Source of the DNA: CAYJDR01 sp964368965
GTDB taxonomy: Bacteria; Chrysiogenota; Deferribacteres; Deferribacterales; Mucispirillaceae
Direction: 5' to 3'
DNA length: 13,572 nt
Assembly: GCA_964368965.1 (NCBI GenBank)
Contig: CAYJDR010000050.1
Span: forward strand, 1-13,572
Each line of letters begins with the position of its first letter. Positions within the stretch are counted from its first letter, which is position 1. Shown here piece by piece: positions 7,456-13,562 of this stretch. A program made the position numbers and the translations under genes. The notes beneath the pieces were generated by a model. The model had not been told where the DNA came from and did not search any database. It saw only the letters and a program-made list of their open reading frames with translations.

Positions 7456-7484
7456 ATGTTATTATCCTGATATTAACAAGTCAA
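7456..7484 (-). promoter_or_regulatory. Promoter and candidate operator of the TetR gene
   Basis: On the minus strand TTGACT (7484-7479) and TAACAT (7461-7456) are 17 bp apart. Between and partly overlapping them is a 22-bp inverted repeat at 7457-7478. On the plus strand its arms are TGTTATTATC and GATATTAACA around CT, matching at 9 of 10 positions. This size and position are typical of a TetR-family autorepression operator. Confidence 0.6.
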
Positions 7485-7504
7485 GCAATTTCAATGTTTA
7501 AGGA

Positions 7505-8527
7505 TTAGCCATTTTCACGCATTAGCCATGTGAATTGCTCCATCGCTTCTGGTGTTGGCGTGACGATTGCCATTATATATTCCATCATTTTATCATTGCC
7601 AAATTTTTCTTTGATTGATTTTGCAACATTTACAGCTAGGCTTGTCGCTTCGATATCAATAGATACAAGTGTTGCGTGTGCTTTTGCAGCTTCTTCGATA
7701 TTGCCTAGTTTCATGAATGCATTGCCCTTGATTTCATAAACCTTAACCTGATTATTATCTTCACTTTCAATAATCATATTGCATAAGCTGATACACATAT
7801 TTAGATCGCCATTTTCAAGCATAAACTCGCTTGAAGCATACCCTCTGACGCTGTCTGTATGTTTGAAGTTTGATAATTCGCTAGCTTGCTTAAAGTATTT
7901 GCGTGCTCTTTCATAGTCACGTAAGTATAATGCACATTCGCCTGCCCAAAAGTTTGCACCCATTGCGCATTCATCTAGCTCAGTAGTTTTAATGAAATAT
8001 TCGATAGCTTCTTCTGGTTTACCAGCGCTTGAGAGTGATAAGGCTTTCAAATATGTTGCAAGCACGTTATTTTCATCTTTGCTAATAATTAAGTCACATT
8101 GACTTATAGCTAAATCAAAATCACTCAATAAAAATGCTAAGTCGGCATAATTATATATAGCAGATATATTATCGTTGTTGTATTTAATAGCCAATTTAAC
8201 ACATTCTTCAGCTTGCTCATGTTTTTCAGCGAGTATTAATGCAGAGGCATATTCGTTATAGAGTTTACTAATGAATGATGTTGCAAAGCAGCTATACGAG
8301 TTGCCTTGACGAGTTACTTCTATTAGGTTTGCATTATCAATTTTGATTTTGTTCTTGATTGTGTTTATGTATGCTTGCTCAGCATTGCGACAAACTTCTT
8401 CTAAAAAATCAACATACTTAGTAACAACTTTTTTATTTTTTAGTTCAACGATATTATCTATGCAAAATTCAACAAATTCATTATTAAAATAGTAGCCATC
8501 GTCGTGTTTATAAACCGAAATATTCAT
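7505..8527 (-). CDS. Cytoplasmic tetratricopeptide-repeat protein
   Basis: This 340-aa protein has no signal peptide. From about residue 88 to 300 it consists of helical-hairpin repeats of roughly 34 residues with TPR features: LILAEKHEQAEECVKLAIKY, YADLAFLLSDFDLAISQCD, LSSAGKPEEAIEYFIKTTEL, CALYLRDYERARKYFKQASE and GNAFMKLGNIEEAAKAHATL. The first 80 residues are a distinct acidic/hydrophobic region. TPR domains mediate protein-protein contacts, so this is likely an adaptor or chaperone-like protein; no catalytic motif is seen. GGAG lies 8 nt before the ATG at 8527. It follows rdhB by 79 nt and precedes the TetR gene by 78 nt, so it may belong to the dehalogenase transcript, although an inverted repeat and a possible promoter sit in front of it. 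A role in dehalogenase maturation is inference only. Confidence 0.8.
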   Translation of the reverse strand: MNISVYKHDDGYYFNNEFVEFCIDNIVELKNKKVVTKYVDFLEEVCRNAEQAYINTIKNKIKIDNANLIEVTRQGNSYSCFATSFISKLYNEYASALILAEKHEQAEECVKLAIKYNNDNISAIYNYADLAFLLSDFDLAISQCDLIISKDENNVLATYLKALSLSSAGKPEEAIEYFIKTTELDECAMGANFWAGECALYLRDYERARKYFKQASELSNFKHTDSVRGYASSEFMLENGDLNMCISLCNMIIESEDNNQVKVYEIKGNAFMKLGNIEEAAKAHATLVSIDIEATSLAVNVAKSIKEKFGNDKMMEYIMAIVTPTPEAMEQFTWLMRENG

Positions 8528-8564
8528 TATATTTGCTCCAAGTTTTACTTTTAGTATAAAGCAG

Positions 8565-8596
8565 ATAGATTAGGAATAGTAAAACTCCTAATCTAT
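8565..8596. repeat. Perfect 11-bp inverted repeat between rdhB and the TPR gene
   Basis: ATAGATTAGGA (8565-8575) and TCCTAATCTAT (8586-8596) are exact reverse complements around a 10-nt centre. In the transcribed (minus) direction it is not followed by a uridine run, so it is a poor intrinsic terminator. One arm lies between a weak -35 (TTACTA) and a -10 (TATACT) of a possible TPR-gene promoter, so an operator or a processing hairpin is equally plausible. Confidence 0.6.
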
Positions 8597-8606
8597 TGCT
8601 AATTGT

Positions 8607-8909
8607 TTAAGAGACTTTTTTAAATACAAACAAGCGTAAGAATAACGCAAATGCTAGTATGTGGGGAACACCTAAGAAACCAATAAAATACCAGCCAGCT
8701 TGCGATTCATATTCACCTGCAAGCGTGAAACCGCCACCAATAACAAGCAAAAATGATGCAAATGTGCCATATAATATAGCCATCTGCCATGGCTTTACTG
8801 ATTTATTTGCACTTTTCAGCCAAGCATATCCACCAACGATTATTAATATCTGCATTACGCCGAAAATCATCCAATACAAACTGTTTATCATAACTACACC
8901 AGGAAACAT
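8607..8909 (-). CDS. rdhB: Reductive dehalogenase membrane anchor RdhB
   Basis: This is a small integral membrane protein of 100 residues with three hydrophobic helices: MIFGVMQILIIVGGYAW, MAILYGTFASFLLVIGGG and FIGFLGVPHILAFALFL. The loop between helices 2 and 3 carries the GEYES sequence, the Glu-x-Glu type motif described for RdhB anchors; it is thought to face the catalytic subunit outside the membrane. It lies 87 nt downstream of rdhA, the usual order. The frame also opens at ATG 8921, but that upstream reading contains the Shine-Dalgarno GGAGGG itself. The ATG at 8909 has GGAGG five nt upstream and is the likely start. Identification comes from size, topology, motif and position next to rdhA. 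Confidence 0.85.
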   Translation of the reverse strand: MFPGVVMINSLYWMIFGVMQILIIVGGYAWLKSANKSVKPWQMAILYGTFASFLLVIGGGFTLAGEYESQAGWYFIGFLGVPHILAFALFLRLFVFKKVS

Positions 8910-8996
8910 ATTACCCTCCATTCATTAAATTTGTTTTGCAACGACCGAAATTTACGAATCGTGCAGAAGAATCTTAAAGTTTTTTGCACAACAAGT

Positions 8997-10640
8997 TTAG
9001 TGCATGCCTTCGTATATCCAAGATTGTTTTACATTTTCGAAGAACTCTTCTGATTTCATCCACCAAGGTGGGTTATGGTAAGTTGCTTCTTTACCGCCAT
9101 CCCATATAGACTTAAATTCTTCTGGTTTAGGGTATTTAAAGAAGTTTTCTTGCATAGCGAGCAATCCTTTCGCGAAAAGGCCAGTTTTATCTCTAGCGTC
9201 TAATTCGCGTGAAATCGCATGTATCCATGTGTTTTTGCGTGTAAACGGGCAAACACCAATACAAATACCGCAGTGAGATGAAGGAGTTGTGCCTGACATC
9301 CATTGTAGGTGGCATGTGTCTTCTTCTAGTTTCCAGCGTCTGTAACCTCTTACGACTTTTTCAGGCTTGTCAGTCGTGTCGATTGAGCCACTAGGGCATG
9401 TGTCGGCACAGATTTTACATTTTTCACAGAACTTAGCCATGCCAATATTGATTGGTTTATCGTATTCAAACTCTATATCAGTGATAACTGCTCCAGATTT
9501 AAAATTACTGCCTAGCTCAGGAATCATTGTATAACCAGCACGAGCATATTCGCCTAAGCCACTCATTAAAGTATGTGGTGTTAAGCTGATTTCATAATCA
9601 TTTGGTGGGAATTGCGCACGAGCTGGGTAGCCAAGTTTTTTGATGAAACCTTCAATTAATCCACTTAGGGTTCTTGTCTTATGGTAGCCGTCAAAAGCCG
9701 TTGAGTAGTCTGCCGCTGCTGTCGCCATATCCCACTCTGGAACTGTTGCAAAAACAATTACACTTTTCCAATGCTCAGGGATTTTATCGCCCCATACACC
9801 ATGCCCATCATGTTTCATGCCACGCATAATGTCAGTAAATACTGCATTTTCGTATAAAGGTGTAGTCGCTACAACTGATGCCCCAAATCTATATGCGATC
9901 TCTTTTATAAGTTGTGAAGCATGAGCTGGTGACTTAAATTCCATTTTTCGTTCTGCAACGCCTCTATAGTCCCAAACCTCCGGAGGAGTTTCTATACCTG
10001 TTTGAGCATAGTATGTACGAGGGTTCTCAGGCATATGGTTGTTTTTTACTGTTGCATCTTTAACTGTTATCGCATAAGCAGTGTAGATTGCGTATTTATC
10101 GTAAGATTGAGTTTTCCAATATTCGGTAGTTTTGATGAGGTGCTCGAAAGATTGAACCATTAGGTCTAAACTTTTTGGATTTTCTTGATAGAATTTACCG
10201 ATAGGTCCAGGGATTTTTTCAGCACCCATAGTTGGATTCCATTTACCACTGCTTAATAAACCATACATCAAAGTTCTGCGTTCAAACAGTAGCTCTGCGC
10301 CGCTTGGTCTTCTCGATTCACCTACTTTATCGTCCATCATTGCTGGAACTTCTGCACGGAATGGCTCACGGTTGAAAAATTGGTCTTTTCCTAGCCCTGT
10401 TCTGCCATAACCTGTATAGCCATCTGCTGAACGCCCTGTTGTAAATCCAGTTGCAGCTGAACCCGCTATAGACAGTGCCGCAGCTGTGGCACCACCATAC
10501 TTAAGCAAGTTACGTCTACTAAGCCCATTATAATCAGCATGTGCTTCACTTGTTACTTCATTGTGATTTACGCTAATTTTGTTTTTAGGGTCGTTCACAA
10601 TTTCTAAAGCATTTTGTTGTTTTTCATCTTGATTTGACAT
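8997..10640 (-). CDS. rdhA: Corrinoid-dependent reductive dehalogenase, catalytic subunit RdhA
   Basis: This 547-aa protein has a Tat signal: SRRNLLK (twin Arg 42-43) followed by a hydrophobic AATAALS-like stretch, after an unusually long 40-residue polar N-terminus. The C-terminal part has two 4Fe-4S motifs: C405-x2-C408-x2-C411-x3-C415-P and C443-x13-C457-x2-C460-x3-C464-P. Just before them is the family-typical GLGEYARAGYTMIPELGS and VITDIEF segment of the corrinoid-binding core. RdhA enzymes remove halogen from organohalides as terminal electron acceptors, on the outer face of the inner membrane. The halogenated substrate cannot be read from sequence. A very strong Shine-Dalgarno (AAGGAGGAG) fixes the start at 10640. 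rdhB follows; no corrinoid, rdhC, rdhK or rdhT genes are nearby. Confidence 0.95.
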   Translation of the reverse strand: MSNQDEKQQNALEIVNDPKNKISVNHNEVTSEAHADYNGLSRRNLLKYGGATAAALSIAGSAATGFTTGRSADGYTGYGRTGLGKDQFFNREPFRAEVPAMMDDKVGESRRPSGAELLFERRTLMYGLLSSGKWNPTMGAEKIPGPIGKFYQENPKSLDLMVQSFEHLIKTTEYWKTQSYDKYAIYTAYAITVKDATVKNNHMPENPRTYYAQTGIETPPEVWDYRGVAERKMEFKSPAHASQLIKEIAYRFGASVVATTPLYENAVFTDIMRGMKHDGHGVWGDKIPEHWKSVIVFATVPEWDMATAAADYSTAFDGYHKTRTLSGLIEGFIKKLGYPARAQFPPNDYEISLTPHTLMSGLGEYARAGYTMIPELGSNFKSGAVITDIEFEYDKPINIGMAKFCEKCKICADTCPSGSIDTTDKPEKVVRGYRRWKLEEDTCHLQWMSGTTPSSHCGICIGVCPFTRKNTWIHAISRELDARDKTGLFAKGLLAMQENFFKYPKPEEFKSIWDGGKEATYHNPPWWMKSEEFFENVKQSWIYEGMH

Positions 10641-10690
10641 TAATTACTCCTCCTTCTCATATTCTAACTATATGTTATTTATAAGGAGAC

Positions 10691-10717
10691 TTTATATTCA
10701 TTAATGTGGTATGTCAA
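10691..10717 (-). promoter_or_regulatory. Candidate rdhA promoter
   Basis: On the minus strand a perfect TTGACA (10717-10712) precedes TATAAA (10696-10691) with a short 15-bp spacer, giving a leader of about 45 nt before the rdhA ATG. The sub-optimal spacer would suit a promoter that needs an activator. Confidence 0.4.
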
Positions 10718-10734
10718 GTGTAAAAAAGCTCTGT

Positions 10735-10755
10735 AACCCTTATAAATAAAGGGTT
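10735..10755. repeat. Small hairpin upstream of rdhA
   Basis: AACCCTT (10735-10741) and AAGGGTT (10749-10755) form a 7-bp stem with a 7-nt loop. On the minus strand a T6 run follows, but only 7 nt after the stem. It could be a weak terminator of transcription coming from the XRE gene, or a leader structure if rdhA transcription starts further upstream. Confidence 0.35.
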
Positions 10756-10761
10756 TCTGTA

Positions 10762-10774
10762 GGACAGCGTGTCC
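10762..10774. promoter_or_regulatory. Palindromic operator candidate 1 (GGACA-N3-TGTCC)
   Basis: GGACAGCGTGTCC shares 11 of 13 positions with a second, longer palindrome 78 bp away. On the minus strand it fills most of the 17-bp spacer between TTGTCT (10784-10779) and TACAGA (10761-10756), a weak alternative promoter for rdhA. Confidence 0.55.
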
Positions 10775-10836
10775 ATGCAGACAAGCTGTTATTAGAAAAA
10801 ATTAATAAAAAATAAACTGTATCAATAAAAACAAGT

Positions 10837-10855
10837 TTAGGACACTGTGTCCTAA
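10837..10855. promoter_or_regulatory. Palindromic operator candidate 2 (19-bp perfect palindrome)
   Basis: TTAGGACACTGTGTCCTAA is a perfect inverted repeat with 9-bp arms and one central base; a further TTAGG half-site follows at 10858-10862. The centre is too small for a stable RNA hairpin loop, so it is more likely a protein-binding DNA site. It lies about 60 bp upstream of the predicted start of the plus-strand promoter at 10872-10899. Confidence 0.6.
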
Positions 10856-10871
10856 TTTTAGGTGAAATTTT

Positions 10872-10899
10872 TTGAAAAAAAATACATATTTGATATAAT
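10872..10899 (+). promoter_or_regulatory. Plus-strand promoter with no obvious gene downstream
   Basis: TTGAAA (10872-10877) and a perfect TATAAT (10894-10899) are 16 bp apart. It points away from rdhA and into the 3' end of the XRE gene. The 130 bp downstream hold only 8-10-codon ORFs without ribosome sites, so the product, if any, would be a small or antisense RNA. Confidence 0.45.
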
Positions 10900-11035
10900 T
10901 GAGCAACTCAAAATACCAAATATGCAAAACGATTTTAAAAGATTATTTTGGTGAATATAATTGATGTGATATATGTCAATACACGGTAAAATATTTTAAT
11001 TGTAATAAATTTATGAATTAAACGTTAGAACTAAA

Positions 11036-11278
11036 TTACTTAATTTCCTGCTCTAAAGCTTCAAATTCAGTTGTGTTGAAAAACTCGCCAAGTGTAATAT
11101 CAAGCCCGTCACACAGCTTTTTAAGCGTAACCACACCAGGATTTAAACTACCACCATTTATTATGTTTTTAAGCGTAGAAGGTGGAACAGCAGAGTTTCT
11201 TGCAAGCGTATGTACAGCGATGTTTCGCTCCTTGCATAAGTCCCTTAGTCGTTCCGCAACAGCCTTTCTAGTATCCAT
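11036..11278 (-). CDS. Small XRE-family (Cro/CI-like) regulator
   Basis: This 80-aa protein is essentially one HTH_XRE domain: AVAERLRDLCKERNIAVHTLARNSAV then PPSTLKNIINGG as the recognition helix region, followed by PGVVTLKKLCDGLDITLGEFF. It has no ligand domain. The frame is open further upstream to 11425, but the extra 49 residues run through the operator array. GGAGGGG lies directly before the ATG at 11278, which I take as the start. The gene is divergent from the beta-barrel gene across a 261-bp region containing six similar palindromes, so it is a natural candidate to bind them and autoregulate. It could alternatively control the downstream co-directional rdhA, from which it is 395 bp away. 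Confidence 0.85.
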   Translation of the reverse strand: MDTRKAVAERLRDLCKERNIAVHTLARNSAVPPSTLKNIINGGSLNPGVVTLKKLCDGLDITLGEFFNTTEFEALEQEIK

Positions 11279-11302
11279 AACCCCTCCAGTTAATGATTGA
11301 CT

Positions 11303-11308
11303 ATTATA
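11303..11308 (-). promoter_or_regulatory. Candidate -10 element of the XRE gene
   Basis: A perfect TATAAT on the minus strand (11308-11303) lies about 25 bp upstream of the XRE start. No good -35 exists at 17-18 bp (best CTGTAA). The first CCATATATGG-like site is centred about 41 bp upstream of the expected transcript start, a position where activators often replace a -35. Confidence 0.35.
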
Positions 11309-11330
11309 TATAAGTCCCTCGTTTGTTACA

Positions 11331-11382
11331 GACCATATATAGACTTTTGCGACCATATATGGCATTTTGACCGTATATGGAC
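11331..11382. repeat. Operator array block A (three phased CCATATATGG-like sites)
   Basis: The block contains CCATATATAG (11333-11342), CCATATATGG (11353-11362) and CCGTATATGG (11371-11380), with starts 20 and 18 bp apart, so all face nearly the same side of the helix. The extended consensus over both blocks is GACCATATATGGTC. The block is repeated about 103 bp further on. Confidence 0.75.
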
Positions 11383-11433
11383 TGTTATAGCTATATCTAT
11401 TTACGTCAAATAAAAAAATATGCACTTACTAAA

Positions 11434-11486
11434 GACTTTATATGGACTTTTGCGACCATATATGGTAGTTTAGCCCGTATATGGTC
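11434..11486. repeat. Operator array block B (second copy)
   Basis: The block contains CTTTATATGG (11436-11445), CCATATATGG (11456-11465) and CCGTATATGG (11475-11484), with starts 20 and 19 bp apart. It shares an exact 21-nt core with block A (11342-11362 and 11445-11465) and the same site order. It lies 50-100 bp upstream of the beta-barrel gene. Confidence 0.75.
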
Positions 11487-11539
11487 GATGTGAGTGTGTA
11501 ATAACAAATTGAATCGACAAATAATAAGGAGGAACTTTT

Positions 11540-12124
11540 ATGAAAAAAGTTTTATGTACTTTAGTTTTATTGACAGTTATGTCAGTGTCGGCTTGGGCGG
11601 ATGACTTTGCAAACAGCCCGAAAACTTATGCTATGATTAATTTAGCAATTTCTCCAACAGCAGAGTATAATGGAGAAGCGTCAGATGAGACAGTATTAGG
11701 CTTTGGTGTGCTTGCAGGTTATCACTTTACAGAAAATTTAGCTGTAGAGGGGGCTATTCTAGTTAATAATTATAAGTCTGTACCATATTCACGATATTCA
11801 TCATACAAGCTACAACTTACAGGCTTAGATGTGAAGTTAGGTGGGGTATTCGTTTATCCAATTAATTCTTTTAGACCATATGCAGGTGCAGGCGTAATGT
11901 ATTCTAGCATCAGTTTGGATTTAGCTCATAATACGGCGGCTATAGTTTCAACTCTCGATTCTGATAGAGGTTTTGGTGTATACGGTAAAGCAGGTGTAAA
12001 ATATGATATCGGTGGTTATCAAGGTCGATATATTATAGACTTAGGTGCCGAATACGCAAGTAGATTTATGGATAAAGATTTACAAACATTTTCAGTGAGT
12101 GTTGGTATTGGTTACAAGTTTTAA
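11540..12124 (+). CDS. Small outer-membrane beta-barrel protein
   Basis: This 194-aa protein has a Sec signal peptide (MKKVLCTLVLLTVMSVSAWA, likely cut before DD at residues 21-22). The rest shows alternating hydrophobic strands with aromatic girdles (LGFGVLAGYHFTENLAVEGAI, LTGLDVKLGGVFVYP, FRPYAGAGVMYSS, YGKAGVKYDIGG, YIIDLGAEYAS). It ends in VSVGIGYKF with the C-terminal Phe recognised by the BAM machinery. Size and pattern fit the OmpX/OmpW/opacity-type eight-stranded barrels (OMP_b-brl). A specific function is not evident. The start is supported by AAGGAGG (11526-11532) seven nt upstream, and a strong terminator follows. The operator arrays upstream suggest tight control by a DNA-binding protein, possibly the divergent XRE regulator. 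Confidence 0.9.
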   Translation: MKKVLCTLVLLTVMSVSAWADDFANSPKTYAMINLAISPTAEYNGEASDETVLGFGVLAGYHFTENLAVEGAILVNNYKSVPYSRYSSYKLQLTGLDVKLGGVFVYPINSFRPYAGAGVMYSSISLDLAHNTAAIVSTLDSDRGFGVYGKAGVKYDIGGYQGRYIIDLGAEYASRFMDKDLQTFSVSVGIGYKF

Positions 12125-12150
12125 TTAGCATTTCACATCCTTCCTTTTTG

Positions 12151-12178
12151 CCCACTGTTTTTGACAGTGGGTTTTTGT
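12151..12178 (+). terminator. Intrinsic terminator of the beta-barrel gene
   Basis: CCCACTGT (12151-12158) pairs perfectly with ACAGTGGG (12164-12171) around a 5-nt loop and is followed by TTTTTGTTT. It is placed 26 nt after the stop codon. Confidence 0.92.
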
Positions 12179-12293
12179 TTGTCAAAAAAATTAAGCGCGC
12201 TTATGTTAAAAAAAATGGCAATACTTGAGTGAAGTCACTTGTGTATTCCCTCAATTAAAGTAAAGTTAATTTAACATTTGTGATTTTTTTTCA

Positions 12294-12330
12294 TTGACAA
12301 GATTATTTTCATGTGTTATAACGAATTATA
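12294..12330 (+). promoter_or_regulatory. Promoter and possible operator of the toxin-antitoxin-like module
   Basis: A perfect TTGACA (12294-12299), 17-bp spacer, extended TG at 12314-12315 and TATAAC (12317-12322) make this one of the best promoters in the window. An inverted repeat TATAA-CGAA-TTATA (12317-12330) overlaps the -10 element, where an antitoxin's HTH could bind for autoregulation. Confidence 0.7.
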
Positions 12331-12344
12331 GCATGAGGTGAAAA

Positions 12345-13133
12345 ATGAATGAAAAGCTTGATAAGTTTAATATTATAGCAAGTTTGAGAAAGGAAAAAGG
12401 CTATTCGCAATCTGAATTAGCTGAGCGTCTTAAAGTATCTCGTCAGACATTGAGTAAATATGAAAACAATACTGAGGGCATTTATGCTGAGTTAATAGTC
12501 GGTCTTTCACAAATTTTTGGTGTCAAGTATGAATATATTATCGAAAACAAACCTCTAGCTGCTACGAAATATGAACTTGAACATAGTGAATATAAACAAA
12601 CAAATACTACAGAGCAAAAAGTTAGACTGAAAGTATCTGAAGAAAATATGCTCAAGTTTAAACAAGTTTTTTTATATGTCATTCAACAAGTAGGGGCAAA
12701 GCCTAATATTGGTCAAGCGGCATTGTTATCATTGTTGTATTTTATTGACCTTGATTATTATGAAAAGTATGAAACTCAACTCATGGGGTTAAAATATCAA
12801 AAGCAAGAGAGTGGATCATTTATAATAGGTTTTGCTGATTTTATAGAGTATATGTCAAGTGAGCGTATTATATGCGTTATTAAAACAGGCAATTTTACGT
12901 TAGATACTACAAAATATCTACCAATGGTTTCACCTGATTTGACGCTGTTAAATGCACAAGAGATTAAGCATATTGATGCAACGCTTGAGCGATTATCAGA
13001 TAAAAAAGCTAAAGAATTGCTTAGCTTGCTTGAAGAAGATACTCCTTGGATTACAGCTAATTTTAATGAGTTAATTAATTATGAGCCAGTATTTTATAGA
13101 AATAATATAACATCGGTGAGATCTTATGCGTAG
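12345..13133 (+). CDS. XRE-Panacea (SocA/DUF4065-like) antitoxin
   Basis: This 262-aa protein has an N-terminal XRE helix-turn-helix at about residues 8-65 (IIASLRKEKGYSQSELAERL, VSRQTLSKYENN). A linker precedes a Panacea/SocA-like (DUF4065) domain from about 103 onward, recognised by LLSLLYFIDLDYYEKYETQLMGLKY at 127-151, which corresponds to the family's 'KLLYFidf.yYe.y...l.G..Y'. The usual GPxP after it reads ESGSF, so the match is divergent there. Panacea domains act as antitoxins that neutralise diverse toxins; the HTH would give autoregulation. A strong extended -10 promoter and GAGG six nt upstream support the ATG at 12345. The last 8 nt overlap the next gene, a typical toxin-antitoxin arrangement. 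Confidence 0.8.
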   Translation: MNEKLDKFNIIASLRKEKGYSQSELAERLKVSRQTLSKYENNTEGIYAELIVGLSQIFGVKYEYIIENKPLAATKYELEHSEYKQTNTTEQKVRLKVSEENMLKFKQVFLYVIQQVGAKPNIGQAALLSLLYFIDLDYYEKYETQLMGLKYQKQESGSFIIGFADFIEYMSSERIICVIKTGNFTLDTTKYLPMVSPDLTLLNAQEIKHIDATLERLSDKKAKELLSLLEEDTPWITANFNELINYEPVFYRNNITSVRSYA

Positions 13134-13506
13134 AAGTTTTTATACAGAACAATTCATTGCTGAACATACAGTGGTTGTAGAGAAGTGCCCAACATTTGAA
13201 GAAGATTTTGAAATGCTTCGGACAGTGTTAGCTGCATTACATGCAAATGATAAAGATGTTAGTTTTATGACTACAAAGCTTAGTGAGTACAGTGGTTCAT
13301 TTTATACTGTATATGAGTTGACGAGAATTGCTTCCCGTTCAGTATTTGGTAAAGGTAGTGATACAGGGTTACGCATTACCTATGTATTTGATGAAAAAAC
13401 AAAGAAGATTACTTTTTGTGAATTATATTCAAAATATAAGGAGTTTAACCATGATCGCATTGTAGACGTAATTAGAGAATTAGATGTAAATTACGATAAA
13501 ATATAA
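13126..13506 (+). CDS. Putative RelE/ParE-like toxin partner of the Panacea antitoxin
   Basis: This small 126-aa protein starts at ATG 13126, inside the last codons of the antitoxin gene, with GGTGAG 5 nt upstream; translation is probably coupled. The C-terminal third (GLRITYVFDEKTKKITFCEL followed by YSKYKEFNHDRI) has the strand-turn-strand pattern and final basic/acidic tail common in RelE/ParE-superfamily toxins, which cleave mRNA at the ribosome or inhibit gyrase. The N-terminal half is helical (FEEDFEMLRTVLAAL). No family match is certain; the toxin role is inferred mainly from position, size and overlap with a Panacea-type antitoxin. It may instead be an unrelated toxin fold. Confidence 0.65.
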   Translation: MRRSFYTEQFIAEHTVVVEKCPTFEEDFEMLRTVLAALHANDKDVSFMTTKLSEYSGSFYTVYELTRIASRSVFGKGSDTGLRITYVFDEKTKKITFCELYSKYKEFNHDRIVDVIRELDVNYDKI

Positions 13507-13528
13507 ATTAAAAGAACAATATAAAAGT

Positions 13529-13562
13529 AAAGCCCTGCTAAGCGCCAACTTAACAAGGCTTT
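13529..13562. terminator. Hairpin terminator at the right edge
   Basis: Arms AAAGCCCTGCTAAG (13529-13542) and CTTAACAAGGCTTT (13549-13562) pair at 12 of 14 positions around a 6-nt loop. On the minus strand the two mismatches become G-U pairs and a T-rich tail (CTTTACTTTT) follows. It may therefore serve a convergent gene beyond the window as well as the toxin gene. Confidence 0.65.

Noticed and set aside
10961..10979. TTGAT...TCAA as an FNR/Crp-type site upstream of rdhA
   Set aside because: TTGA and TCAA are 11 bp apart rather than the 6 bp expected for FNR-type sites.
11279..11425. N-terminal extension of the XRE regulator by 49 residues
   Set aside because: It would translate through operator block A and lacks a ribosome site; a strong GGAGGGG precedes the internal ATG at 11278.
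11331..11486. CRISPR-like repeat array
   Set aside because: There are only two long blocks, each internally palindromic in 10-bp units, with no series of equal spacers and no cas genes.
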